A stretch of DNA of 64,000 nucleotides from Hydractinia symbiolongicarpus (Eukaryota > Cnidaria > Hydrozoa > Anthoathecata > Hydractiniidae): positions 2,296,001 to 2,360,000 of the forward strand of contig NC_079878.1 in the NCBI RefSeq assembly GCF_029227915.1. The letters are read 5' to 3'. Position numbers and translations under genes: made by a program. The first letter of the stretch is position 1. Each line of letters begins with the position of its first letter. This document shows positions 1-13,800 of this stretch, in pieces. Under the pieces are notes generated by a model that made no database searches, was not told the DNA's origin, and saw only the letters and a list, made by a program, of their open reading frames with translations.

Positions 1-2866
1 TGGGTACCTTCTTTGTATACTTTTGACTATACGGGCCGAGTCCGGGATTTACGGGAAATCGCGGGTTTTCGTTTGCCGGCGATTAAACTTCTTTTATTCA
101 GCGTCTCATCAAAAATGAAAACACTTTTGAAAACTACAAGTCTCATGCGTTTTAGTGGTGAAAAAATAATTTAAAAAATCGTTCGGGAAATGAGTTTACT
201 CCCTCGTGTGCCGGCGATTAAATTTCTTTTATTCAGCGTCCCATCAAAAATGAAAACATTTTTAAAAACTACAAGTCTCATGCGTTTTAGTGGTGAAAAG
301 ATACTTTAAAAAATCGTTTTGGAAATGAGTTTACTCACAGGGTACTTTCTTTGCATACTTTTGACTATACGGGCCGAGTCCGGGGTTTACGGGAAATGGC
401 GGGTTTTTTTTTGCCGGCGATTAACTTTCTTTTAATAAGCGTCTCATCAAAAATGAAAACATTTTTGAAAACTACAAGTCTCATGCGTTTTAGTGGTGAA
501 AAGATAATTTAAAAAATCGTTTTGGAAATGAGTTTACTCACAGGGTACTTTCTTTGTATACATTTGACTATACGGGCCAAACCCGGGATTTACGGGAAAT
601 CGCGGGTTTTCGTTTGCCGGCGATTAAACCACTTTCATTAAGCGTCTCATCAAAAATTAAAAACATTTCTGCAAACTACAAGTCTCATGCGTTTTAGTGG
701 TGTAAAAAAAATTTAAAAAATCGTTCGGGAAATGAGTTTACTCCCTGGGTACTTTCTTTGTATACTTTTGACTATACGCGCCGAGTCCGGGGTTTACGGG
801 AAATGGCGGGTTTTCGTTTGCCGGCGATTAAACTTCGTTTATTCAGCGTCTCATCAAAAATGAAAATATTTTTAAAAACTACAAGTCTCATGCGTTTTAG
901 TGGTGAAAAAATAATTTAAAAAATTGTTTAGGAAATGAGTTTAATCACAGGGTACTTTCTTTGTATACTTTTGACTATACGGACCGAGTCCGGGATTTAC
1001 GGGAAATCGCGGGTTGTCGTTTGCCGGCGATTAAACTTCTTTTATTCAGCGTCTCATCAAAAATGAAAACATTTTTAAAAACTACAAGTCTGATGGGCTT
1101 TAGTGGTGAAAAGATAATTTAAATAATCGTTTTGGAAATGAGTTTACTCACAGGGTACTTTCTTTGTATACATTTGACTATACGGGCCTAGCCCGGGATT
1201 TCCGGAAATCGCGGGTTTTCGTTTGCCGGCGATTAAACCACTTTCATTAAGCGTCTCATCAAAAATGAAAACATTTCTAAAAACTACAAGTCTCATGCGT
1301 TTTAGTGGTGAAAAAATAATATAAAAAATCGTTCGGGAAATGAGTTTACTCCCTGGGTACTTTCTTTGTATACTTTTGACTATACGGGCCGAGTCCGGGG
1401 TTTACGGGAAATGGCGGGTTTTCGTTTGCCGGCGATTAAACTTCTTTTAATAAGCGTCTCATCAAAAATGAAAACATTTTTGAAAACTACAAGTCTCATG
1501 CGTTTTAGTGGTGAAAAAATAATTTAAAAAATTGTTTAGGAAATGAGTTTAATCACAGGGTACTTTCTTTGTATACATTTGACTATACGGGGCAAGCGCG
1601 GGATTTACGGGAAATCGCGGGTTTTCGTTTGCCGGCGATTAAACCACTTTCATTAAGCGTCTCATCAAAAATGAAAACATTTCTAAAAAATACAAGTCTC
1701 ATGCGTTTTAGTGGTGTAAAAAAAATTTAAAAAATCGTTCGGGAAATGAGTTTACTCCCTGGGCACCTTCCTTGTATACTTTTGACTATACGGCCGAGTC
1801 CGGGATTTACGGGCAATCGCGGGTTTTCGTTTGCCGGCGATTAAACTACTTTCATTAAGCGTCTCATCAAAAATGAAAACATTTCTGCAAACTACAAGTC
1901 TCATGCGTTTTAGTGGTGAAAAAATAATTTAAAAAATCGTTCGGGAAATGAGTTTACTCCCTGGGTACCTTCTTTGTATACTTTTGACTATACGGGCCGA
2001 GTCCGGGATTTACGGGAAATCGCGGGTTTTCGTTTGCCGGCGATTAAACTTCTTTTATTCAGCGTCTCATCAAAAATGAAAACACTTTTGAAAACTACAA
2101 GTCTCATGCGTTTTAGTGGTGAAAAAATAATTTAAAAAATCGTTCGGGAAATGAGTTTACTCCCTCGTGTGCCGGCGATTAAATTTCTTTTATTCAGCGT
2201 CCCATCAAAAATGAAAACATTTTTAAAAACTACAAGTCTCATGCGTTTTAGTGGTGAAAAGATACTTTAAAAAATCGTTTTGGAAATGAGTTTACTCACA
2301 GGGTACTTTCTTTGCATACTTTTGACTATACGGGCCGAGTCCGGGGTTTACGGGAAATGGCGGGTTTTTGTTTGCCGGCGATTAACTTTCTTTTAATAAG
2401 CGTCTCATCAAAAATGAAAACATTTTTGAAAACTACAAGTCTCATGCGTTTTAGTGGTGAAAAGATAATTTAAAAAATCGTTTTGGAAATGAGTTTACTC
2501 ACAGGGTACTTTCTTTGTATACATTTGACTATACGGGCCAAACCCGGGATTTACGGGAAATCGCGGGTTTTCGTTTGCCGGCGATTAAACCACTTTCATT
2601 AAGCGTCTCATCAAAAATTAAAAACATTTCTGCAAACTACAAGTCTCATGCGTTTTAGTGGTGTAAAAAAAATTTAAAAAATCGTTCGGGAAATGAGTTT
2701 ACTCCCTGGGTACTTTCTTTGTATACTTTTGACTATACGCGCCGAGTCCGGGGTTTACGGGAAATGGCGGGTTTTCGTTTGCCGGCGATTAAACTTCTTT
2801 TATTCAGCGTCTCATCAAAAATGAAAATATTTTTAAAAACTACAAGTCTCATGCGTTTTAGTGGTG
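1..2866 (+). repeat. tandem duplication, period 1961 bp
   Basis: The opening tgggtacctt at 1 recurs at 1962, and the diagnostic deletion junction ctccctcgtgtg at 199 recurs at 2160. Both copies continue with the same run of variants, including the odd aaaattaaaaacatttctgc monomer near 650 and 2612, until they part in the gtggtgaaaa segment near 900 and 2862. Scattered single-base differences (such as aaacttcgttt near 835 against aaacttctttt) show that the copies are not a simple sequence repeat of the assembly. Confidence 0.8.
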
Positions 2867-4735
2867 AAAAGATACTTTAAAAAATCGTTTTGGAAATGAG
2901 TTTACTCACAGGGTACTTTCTTTGCATACTTTTGACTATACGGGCCGAGTCCGGGGTTTACGGGAAATGGCGGGTTTTCGTTTGCCGGCGATTAACTTTC
3001 TTTTAATAAGCGTCTCATCAAAAATGAAAACATTTTTGAAAACTACAAGTCTCATGCGTTTTAGTGGTGAAAAGATAATTTAAAAAATCGTTTTGGAAAT
3101 GAGTTTACTCACAGGGTACTTTCTTTGTATACATTTGACTATACGGGCCAAACCCGGGATTTACGGGAAATCGCGGGTTTTCGTTTGCCGGCGATAAAAC
3201 CACTTTCATTAAGCGTCTCATCAAAAATGAAAACATTTCTGCAAACTACAAGTCTCATGCGTTTTAGTGGTGTAAAAAAAATTTAAAAAATCATTCGGGA
3301 AATGAGTTTACTCCCTGGGTACCTTCTTTGTATACTTTTGACTATACGGCCGAGTCCAGGATTTACGGGAAATCGCAGGTTTTCGTTTGCCGGCGATTAA
3401 ACTCCTTTTATTCAGCGTCTCATCAAAAATGAAAACATTTTTGATAACTACAAGTCTCATGCGTTTTAGTGGTGAAAAGATAATTTAAATAATCGTTTTG
3501 AAAATGAGTTTACTCACAGGGTACTTTCTTTGTATACTTTTGACTATACGGGCCCAGTCCGGGATTTACGGGAAATCGCGGGTTTTCGTGTGCCGGCGAT
3601 TAAATTTCTTTTATTCAGCGTCCCATCAAAAATGAAAACATTTTTAAAAACTACAAGTCTCATGCGTTTTAGTGGTGAAAAAATAATTTAAAAAATCGTT
3701 CGGGAAATCAGTTTACTCCCTGGGTACTTTCTTTATATACATTCAATTATACGGGCCAAGCCCGGGATTTACGGGAAGTCGCGGGTTGTCGTTTGCCGGC
3801 GATTAAACTTCTTTTATTCAGCGTCTCATCAAAAATGAAAACATTTTTAAAAACTACAAGTCTCATGGGCTTTAGTGGTGAAATAATAATTTATAAAATC
3901 GTTCGGGAAATGAGTTTACTCCCTGGGTACTTTCTTTGTATACTTTTGACTATACGGGCCGAGTCCGGGATTTACGGGAAATCGCAGGTTTTCGTTTGCC
4001 GGCGATTAAACTTCTTTTATTCAGAGTCTCATCAAAAATGAAAAGATTTTTGTAAACTACAAGTCCCATGCGTTTTAGTGTTGAAAAAATAATATAAAAA
4101 ATCGTTCGGGAAATGAGTTTACTCCCTGGGTACTTTCTTTGTATACTTTTGACTATACGGACCGAGTCCGGGGTTTACGGGAAATGGCGGGTTTTCGTTT
4201 GCCGGAAATTAAGCTCCTTTTATTCAGCGTCTCATCAAAAATAAAAACATTTTTGAAAACTACAAGTCTCATGCGTTTTAGTGGTGAAAAGATAATTTAA
4301 ATAATCGTTTTGGAAATGAGTTTACTCACAGGGTACTTTCTTTGTATACATTTGACTATACGGGCCAAGCCCGGGATTTCCGGAAATCGCGGGTTTTCGT
4401 TTGCCGGCGATTAAACCACTTTCATTAAGCGTCTCATCAAAAATGAAAACATTTCTAAAAACTACAAGTCTCATGCGTTTTAGTGGTGAAAAAATAATAT
4501 AAAAAATCGTTCGGGAAATGAGTTTACTCCCTGGGTACTTTCTTTGTATACTTTTGACTATACGGGCCGAGTCCGGGGTTTACGGGAAATGGCGGGTTTT
4601 CGTTTGCCGGCGATTAAACTTCTTTTAATAAGCGTCTCATCAAAAATGAAAACATTTTTGAAAACTACAAGTCTCATGCGTTTTAGTGGTGAAAAAATAA
4701 TTTAAAAAATTGTTTAGGAAATGAGTTTAATCACA

Positions 4736-4828
4736 GGGTACTTTCTTTGTATACATGGGAAATGAGTTTACTCTGGGAAATGAGTTTACTACGGCCCGTA
4801 TAGTCAAAAGTATGCAAAGAAAGTACCC
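4736..4828. other. orientation switch 1 (+ to -), fold-back with a 16-bp direct repeat
   Basis: Plus-oriented sequence runs to the start of a 41-bp fragment (atacatggga at 4751). The 16-base string gggaaatgagtttact then appears twice, at 4757-4772 and 4775-4790, and minus-oriented sequence begins at acggcccgta (4791). The monomer start gggtac at 4736 pairs with gtaccc ending at 4828, putting the local axis near 4782 with a loop of about 57 bases. Unlike the other switches, this one has no mirror counterpart: the mirror position in the right arm (about 59429) continues in plus orientation. Confidence 0.85.
4751..4760 (+). repeat. 41-bp monomer fragment seam at switch 1 (atacatggga)
   Basis: The seam atacatggga arises where a monomer stops after gtatacat and restarts at gggaaatgag, giving a 41-bp spacing between monomer starts. 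Twenty seams were found. Plus strand: 4751, 22791, 29846, 34619, 37364, 48676, 49122, 52411, 53263, 54522, 57811, 61437. Minus strand: 6400, 10501, 11760, 12208, 13467, 16756, 24623, 42641. Here the fragment runs straight into the orientation switch. Confidence 0.9.
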
Positions 4829-7800
4829 TGTGAGTAAACTCATTTCCAAAACGATTTTTTAAAGTATCTTTTCACCACTAAAACGCATGAGACTTGTAGT
4901 TTTTAAAAATGTTTTCATTTTTGATGGGACGCTGAATAAAAGAAATTTAATCGCCGGCACACGAGGGAGTAAACTCATTTCCCGAACGATTTTTTAAATT
5001 ATTTTTTCACCACTAAAACGCATGAGACTTGTAGTTTTCAAAAGTGTTTTCATTTTTGATGAGACGCTGAATAAAAGAAGTTTAATCGCCGGCAAAGGAA
5101 AACCCGCGATTTCCCGTAAATCCCGGACTCGGCCCGTATAGTCAAAAGTATACAAAGAAGGTACCCAGGGAGTAAACTCATTTCCCGAACGATTTTTTAA
5201 ATTATTTTTTCACCACTAAAACGCATGAGACTTGTAGTTTGCAGAAATGTTTTCATTTTTGATGAGACGCTTAATGAAAGTAGTTTAATCGCCGGCAAAC
5301 GAAAACCCGCGATTGCCCGTAAATCCCGGACTCGGCCGTATAGTCAAAAGTATACAAGGAAGGTGCCCAGGGAGTAAACTCATTTCCCGAACGATTTTTT
5401 AAATTTTTTTTACACCACTAAAACGCATGAGACTTGTATTTTTTAGAAATGTTTTCATTTTTGATGAGACGCTTAATGAAAGTGGTTTAATCGCCGGCAA
5501 ACGAAAACCCGCGATTTCCCGTAAATCCCGCGCTTGCCCCGTATAGTCAAATGTATACAAAGAAAGTACCCTGTGAGTAAACTCATTTCCAAAACGATTT
5601 TTTAAATTATCTTTTCACCACTAAAACGCATGAGACTTTTAGTTTTCAAAAATGTTTTCATTTTTGATGAGACGCTGAATAAAAGAAGTTTAATCGCCGG
5701 CAAACGAAAACCCGCCATTTCCCGTAAACCCCGGACTCGGCGCGTATAGTCAAAAGTATACAAAGAAAGTACCCAGGGAGTAAACTCATTTCCCGAACGA
5801 TTTTTTAAATTATTTTTTCACCACTAAAACGCATGGGACTTGTAGTTTATAAAAATATTTTCATTTTTGATGAGACTCTGAATAAAAGAAGTTTAATCGC
5901 CGGCAAACGAAAACTTGCGATTTCCCGTAAATCCCGGACTCGGCCCGTATAGTCAAAAGTATACAAAGAAAGTATCCAGGGAGTAAACTCATTTCGCAAA
6001 CGATTTTTTAAATTATTATTTCACCACTAAAGCCCATGAGACTTGTAGTTTTTAAAAATGTTTTCATTTTTGATGAGACGCTGAATAAAAGAAGTTTAAT
6101 CGCCGGCAAACGAAAACCCGCGACTTCCCGTAAATCCCGGATTCGGGCCGTATAGTCAAAAGTATACAAATAAAGTACCCAGGGAGTAAACTCATTTCCC
6201 GAACTATTTCTTAAATTATTTTTTCACCACTAAAACGCATGAGACTTGTAGTTTTCAGAAATGTTATCATTTTTGATGAGACGCTTAATGAAAGTGGTTT
6301 AATCGCCGGCAAACGAAAACCCGCGATTTCCCGTGAATCCCGGGCTTGGCCCGTATAGTCGAATGTATACAAAGAAAGTACCCTGTGAGTAAACTCATTT
6401 CCCATGTATACAAAGAAAGTACCCTGTGATTAAACTCATTTCCTAAACAATTTTTTAAATTATTTTTTCACCACTAAAACGCATGAGACTTGTAGTTTTC
6501 AAAAATGTTTTCATTTTTGATGAGACGGTTATTAAAAGAAGTTTAATCGCCGGCAAACGAAAACCCGCCATTTCCCGTAAACCCCGGACTCGGCCCGTAT
6601 AGTCAAAAGTATACAAAGAAAGTACCCAGGGAGTAAACTCATTTCCCGAACGATTTTTTATATTATTTTTTCACCACTAAAACGCATGAGACTTGTAGTT
6701 TTTAAAATTGCTTTCATTTTTATGGGACGCTGAATAAAAGAAGTTTAATCGCCGGCACACGAAAACCCACGATTTCCCGTAAATCCCGGACTGGGCCCGT
6801 ATAGTCAAAAGTATACAAAGAAAGTACCCAGGGAGTAAACTCATTTCCCGAACGATTTTTTAAAATTATTTTTTCACCACTAAAACGCATGAGACTTGTA
6901 GTTTTTAAAAGTGTTTTCATTTTTGATGAGACGCTAAATAAAAGAAGTTTAATCGCCGGCAAACAAAAACCCGCGATTTCCCGTAAATCCCGGACTCGGC
7001 CGTATAGTCAAAAGTATACAAAGAAAGTACCCAGGGAGTAAACTCATTTCCCGAACGATTTTTTAAATTATTTTTTCACCACTAAAACGCATGAGACCTG
7101 TAGTTTTCAGAAATGTTTTCATTTTTGATGAGACGCTTAATGAAAGTGGTTTAATCGCCGGCAAACGAAAACCCGCGATTTCCCGTAAATCCCGGGCTTG
7201 GCCCGTATAGTCAAATGTATACAAAGAAAGTACCCTGTGAGTAAACTCATTTCCAAAACGATTTTTTAAATTATCTTTTCACCACTAAAACGCATGAGAC
7301 TTGTAGTTTTCAAAAATGTTTTTATTTTTGATGAGACGTTGAATAAAAGAAGTTTAATTTCCGGCAAACAAAAACCCGCCATTTCCCGTAAACCCCGGAC
7401 TCGGTCCGTATAGTCAAAAGTATACAAAGAAAGTACCCAGGGAGTAAACTCATTTCCCGAACGATTTTTTAAATTATTTTTTCAACACTAAAACGCATGG
7501 GACTTGTAGTTTACAAAAATTTTTTTCATTTTTGATGAGACTCTGAATAAAAGAAGTTTAATCGCCGGCAAACGAAAACCTGCGATTTTCCGTAAATCCC
7601 GGACTCGGCCCGTATAGTCAAAAGTATACAAAGAAAGTACCCAGGGAGTAAACTCATTTCCCGAACGATTTTATAAATTATTATTTCACCACTAAAGCCC
7701 ATGAGAATTGTAGTTTTTAAAAATGTTTTCATTTTTGATGAGACGCTGAATAAAAGAAGTTTAATCGCCGGCAAACGACAACCCGCGACTTCCCGCAAAT

Positions 7801-10800
7801 CCCGGGCTTGGCCCGTATAGTTGAATGTATATAAAGAAAGTACCCAGGGAGTAAACTGATTTCCCGAACGATTTTTTAAATTATTTTTTCACCACTAAAA
7901 CGCATGAGACTTGTAGTTTTCAAAAGTGTTTTCATTTTTGATGAGACGCTGAATAAAAGAAGTTTAATCGCCGGCAAACGAAAACCCGCGATTTCCCGTA
8001 AATCCCGGACTCGGCCCGTATAGTCAAAAGTATACAAAGAAGGTACCCAGGGAGTAAACTCATTTCCCGAACGATTTTTTGAATTATTTTTTCACCACTA
8101 AAACGCATGAGACTTGTAGTTTGCAGAAATGTTTTCATTTTTGATGAGACGCTTAATGAAAGTAGTTTAATCGCCGGCAAACGAAAACCCGCGATTGCCC
8201 GTAAATCCCGGACTCGGCCGTATAGTCAAAAGTATACAAGGAAGGTACCCAGGGAGTAAACTCATTTCCCGAACGATTTTTTAAATTTTTTTTACACCAC
8301 TAAAACGCATGAGACTTGTATTTTTTAGAAATGTTTTCATTTTTGATGAGACACTTAATGAAAGTGGTTTAATCGCCGGCAAACGAAAACCCGCGATTTC
8401 CCGTAAATCCCGCGCTTGCCCCGTATAGTCAAATGTATACAAAGAAAGTACCCTGTGAGTAAACTCATTTCCAAAACGATTTTTTAAATTATCTTTTCAC
8501 CACTAAAACGCATGAGACTTTTAGTTTTCAAAAATGTTTTCATTTTTGATGAGACGCTGAATAAAAGAAGTTTAATCGCCGGCAAACGAAAACCCGCCAT
8601 TTCCCGTAAACCCCGGACTCGGCGCGTATAGTCAAAAGTATACAAAGAAAGTACCCAGGGAGTAAACTCATTTCCCGAACGATTTTTTAAATTATTTTTT
8701 CACCACTAAAACGCATGGGACTTGTAGTTTACAAAAATATTTTCATTTTTGATGAGACTCTGAATAAAAGAAGTTTAATCGCCGGCAAACGAAAACTTGC
8801 GATTTCCCGTAAATCCCGGACTCGGCCCGTATAGTCAAAAGTATACAAAGAAAGTATCCAGGGAGTAAACTCATTTCGCAAACGATTTTTTAAATTATTA
8901 TTTCACCACTAAAGCCCATGAGACTTGTAGTTTTTAAAAATGTTTTCATTTTTGATGAGACGCTGAATAAAACAAGTTTAATCGCCGGCAAACGAAAACC
9001 CGCGACTTCCCGTAAATCCCGGATTCGGGCCGTATAGTCAAAAGTATACAAATAAAGTACCCAGGGAGTAAACTCATTTCCCGAACTATTTTTTAAATTA
9101 TTTTTTCACCACTAAAACGCATGAGACTTGTAGTTTTTAAAAATGTTTTCATTTTTGATGAGACGTTGAATAAAAGAAGTTTAATCGCCGGCAAACGAAA
9201 ACCCGCGACTTCCCGTAAATCCCCGACTCGGCCTGTATAGTCAAAAGTATACAAAGAAAGTACCCAGGGAGTAAACTCATTTCCCGAACGATTTTTTAAA
9301 TTATTTTTTCACCACTAAAACGCATGAGACTTGTAGTTTTTAAAAATGTTTTCATTTTTGATGAGACGCTGAATAAAAGAAGTTTAATCGCCGGCAAACG
9401 AAAACTTGCGATTTCCCGTAAATCCCGGACTCGGCCCGTATAGTCAAAAGTATACAAAGAAAGTATCCAGGGAGTAAACTCATTTCGCAAACGATTTTTT
9501 AAATTATTATTTCACCACTAAAGCCCATGAGACTTGTAGTTTTTAAAAATGTTTTCATTTTTGATGAGACGCTGAATAAAAGAAGTTTAATCGCCGGCAA
9601 ACGAAAACCCGCGACTTCCCGTAAATCCCGGATTCGGGCCGTATAGTCAAAAGTATACAAATAAAGTACCCAGGGAGTAAACGCATTTCCCGAACTATTT
9701 TTTAAATTATTTTTTCACCACTAAAACGCATGAGACTTGTAGTTTTCAGAAATGTTATCATTTTTGATGAGACGTTTAATGAAAGTGGTTTAATCGCCGG
9801 CAAACGAAAACCCGCGATTTCCCGTGAATCCCGGGCTTGGCCTGTATAGTCGAATGCATACAAAGAAAGTACCCAGGGAGTAAATTCATTTCCCGAACGA
9901 TTTTTTAAATTATTATTTAACCACTAAAGCCCATGAGACTTGTAGTTTTTAAAAATGTTTTCATTTTTGATGAGACGTTGAATAAAAGAAGTTTAATCGC
10001 CGGCAAACGAAAACCCGCGACTTCCCGTAAATCCCCGACTCGGCCTGTATAGTCAAAAGTATACAAAGAAAGTACCCAGGGAGTAAACTCATTTCCCGAA
10101 CGATTTTTTAAATTATTTTTTCACCACTAAAACGCATGAGACCTGTAGTTTTCAGAAATGTTTTCATTTTTGATGAGACGCTGAATAAAAGAAGTTTAAT
10201 CGCCGGCAAACGAAAATCCGCCGTTTCCCGTAAACCCCGGACTCGGCCCGTATAGTCGAATGTATACAAAAAAAGTACCCAGGGAGTAAAATCATTTCCC
10301 GAACGATTTTTTAAATTATTTTTTTCACCACTAAAACCCATGAGACTTGTAGTTTCCAAAAGTGTTTTCATTTTTGATGAGACGCTGAATAAAAAAAGTT
10401 TAATCGCTGGCAAACGAAAACCCGCGATTTCCCGTAAATCCCGGGCTTGGCCCGTATAGTCGAATGTATACAAAGAAAGTACCCTGTGAGTAAACTCATT
10501 TCCCATGTATACAAAGAAAGTACCCTGTGATTAAACTCATTTCCTAAACAATTTTTTAAATTATTTTTTCACCACTAAAACGCATGAGACTTGTAGTTTT
10601 CAAAAATGTTTTCATTTTTGATGAGACGCTTATTAAAAGAAGTTTAATCGCCGGCAAACGAAAACCCGCCATTTCCCGTAAACCCCGGACTCGGCCCGTA
10701 TAGTCAAAAGTATACAAAGAAAGTACCCAGGGAGTAAACTCATTTCCCGAACGATTTTTTATATTATTTTTTCACCACTAAAACGCATGAGACTTGTAGT

Positions 10801-13800
10801 TTTTAAAATTGCTTTCATTTTTATGGGACGCTGAATAAAAGAAGTTTAATCGCCGGCACACGAAAACCCACGATTTCCCGTAAATCCCGGACTGGGCCCG
10901 TATAGTCAAAAGTATACAAAGAAAGTACCCAGGGAGTAAACTCATTTCCCGAACGATTTTTTAAAATTATTTTTTCACCACTAAAACGCATGAGACTTGT
11001 AGTTTTTAAAAGTGTTTTCATTTTTGATGAGACGCTGAATAAAAGAAGTTTAATCGCCGGCAAACAAAAACCCGCGATTTCCCGTAAATCCCGGACTCGG
11101 CCCGTATAGTCAAAAGTATACAAAGAAAGTACCCAGGGAGGAAACTCATTTCCCGAACGATTTTTTAAATTATTTTTTCACCACTAAAACGCATGAGACC
11201 TGTAGTTTTCAGAAATGTTTTCATTTTTGATGAGACGCTTAATGAAAGTGGTTTAATCGCCGGCAAACGAAAACCCGCGATTTCCCGTAAATCCCGGGCT
11301 TGGCCCGTATAGTCAAATGTATACAAAGAAATTACCGTGTGAGTAAACTCATTTCCAAAACGATTTTTTAAATTATCTTTTCACCACTAAAACGCATGAG
11401 ACTTGTAGTTTTCAAAAATGTTTTTATTTTTGATGAGACGCTGAATAAAAGAAGTTTAATTTCCGGCAAACAAAAACCCGCCATTTCCCGTAAACCCCAG
11501 ACTCGGTCCGTATAGTCAAAAGTATACAAAGAAAGTACCCAGGGAGTAAACTCATTTCCCGAACGATTTTTTAAATTATTTTTTCACCACTAAAACGCAT
11601 GAGACCTGTAGCTTTCAGAAATGTTTTCATTTTTGATGAGACGCTTAATGAAAGTGGTTTAATCGCCGGCAAACGAAAACCCGCGATTTCCCGTAAATCC
11701 CGGGCTTGGCCCGTATAGTCGAATGTATACAAAGAAAGTACCCTGTAAGTAAACTCATTTCCCATGTATACAAAGAAAGTACCCTGTGATTAAACTCATT
11801 TCCTAAACAATTTTTTAAATTATTTTTTCACCACTAAAACGCATGAGACCTGTAGTTTTCAGAAATGTTTTCATTTTTGATGAGACGCTGAATAAAAGAA
11901 GTTTAATCGCCGGCAAACGAAAATCCGCCGTTTCCCGTAAACCCCGGACTCGGCCCGTATAGTCGAATGTATACAAAAAAAGTACCCAGGGAGTAAAATC
12001 ATTTCCCGAACGATTTTTTAAATTATTTTTTTCACCACTAAAACCCATGAGACTTGTAGTTTCCAAAAGTGTTTTCATTTTTGATGAGACGCTGAATAAA
12101 AAAAGTTTAATCGCTGGCAAACGAAAACCCGCGATTTCCCGTAAATCCCGGGCTTGGCCCGTATAGTCGAATGTATACAAAGAAAGTACCCTGTGAGTAA
12201 ACTCATTTCCCATGTATACAAAGAAAGTACCCTGTGATTAAACTCATTTCCTAAACAATTTTTTAAATTATTTTTTCACCACTAAAACGCATGAGACTTG
12301 TAGTTTTCAAAAATGTTTTCATTTTTGATGAGACGCTTATTAAAAGAAGTTTAATCGCCGGCAAACGAAAACCCGCCATTTCCCGTAAACCCCGGACTCG
12401 GCCCGTATAGTCAAAAGTATACAAAGAAAGTACCCAGGGAGTAAACTCATTTCCCGAACGATTTTTTATATTATTTTTTCACCACTAAAACGCATGAGAC
12501 TTGTAGTTTTTAAAATTGCTTTCATTTTTATGGGACGCTGAATAAAAGAAGTTTAATCGCCGGCACACGAAAACCCACGATTTCCCGTAAATCCCGGACT
12601 GGGCCCGTATAGTCAAAAGTATACAAAGAAAGTACCCAGGGAGTAAACTCATTTCCCGAACGATTTTTTAAAATTATTTTTTCACCACTAAAACGCATGA
12701 GACTTGTAGTTTTTAAAAGTGTTTTCATTTTTGATGAGACGCTGAATAAAAGAAGTTTAATCGCCGGCAAACAAAAACCCGCGATTTCCCGTAAATCCCG
12801 GACTCGGCCCGTATAGTCAAAAGTATACAAAGAAAGTACCCAGGGAGGAAACTCATTTCCCGAACGATTTTTTAAATTATTTTTTCACCACTAAAACGCA
12901 TGAGACCTGTAGTTTTCAGAAATGTTTTCATTTTTGATGAGACGCTTAATGAAAGTGGTTTAATCGCCGGCAAACGAAAACCCGCGATTTCCCGTAAATC
13001 CCGGGCTTGGCCCGTATAGTCAAATGTATACAAAGAAATTACCGTGTGAGTAAACTCATTTCCAAAACGATTTTTTAAATTATCTTTTCACCACTAAAAC
13101 GCATGAGACTTGTAGTTTTCAAAAATGTTTTTATTTTTGATGAGACGCTGAATAAAAGAAGTTTAATTTCCGGCAAACAAAAACCCGCCATTTCCCGTAA
13201 ACCCCAGACTCGGTCCGTATAGTCAAAAGTATACAAAGAAAGTACCCAGGGAGTAAACTCATTTCCCGAACGATTTTTTAAATTATTTTTTCACCACTAA
13301 AACGCATGAGACCTGTAGTTTTCAGAAATGTTTTCATTTTTGATGAGACGCTTAATGAAAGTGGTTTAATCGCCGGCAAACGAAAACCCGCGATTTCCCG
13401 TAAATCCCGGGCTTGGCCCGTATAGTCGAATGTATACAAAGAAAGTACCCTGTAAGTAAACTCATTTCCCATGTATACAAAGAAAGTACCCTGTGATTAA
13501 ACTCATTTCCTAAACAATTTTTTAAATTATTTTTTCACCACTAAAACGCATGAGACTTGTAGTTTTCAAAAATGTTTTCATTTTTGATGAGACGCTTATT
13601 AAAAGAAGTTTAATCGCCGGCAAACGAAAACCCCCCATTTCCCGTAAACCCCGGACTCGGCCCGTATAGTCAAAAGTATACAAAGAAAGTACCCAGGGAG
13701 TAAACTCATTTCCCGAACGATTTTTTATATTATTTTTTCACCACTAAAACGCATGAGACTTGTAGTTTTTAAAATTGCTTTCATTTTTATGGGACGCTGA

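Larger units (their letters stand above)
1..4774 (+). repeat. satellite block 1, plus orientation
   Basis: About 23 monomers. It contains an internal tandem duplication: 1-905 recurs at 1962-2866 (offset 1961), each copy carrying one 135-bp deleted monomer (junctions at 199 and 2160). Positions 1962 to about 4470 match 59053 to about 61440 directly (offset 57091), including a shared type D stretch at 3793-4041 and 60884-61132. Positions of about 1570-1961 match about 58663-59053. So the block is a direct copy of part of the right-hand array, not a mirror image as block 2 is. Some monomers, such as the one after 950, are chimeric between subfamilies. Confidence 0.9.
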
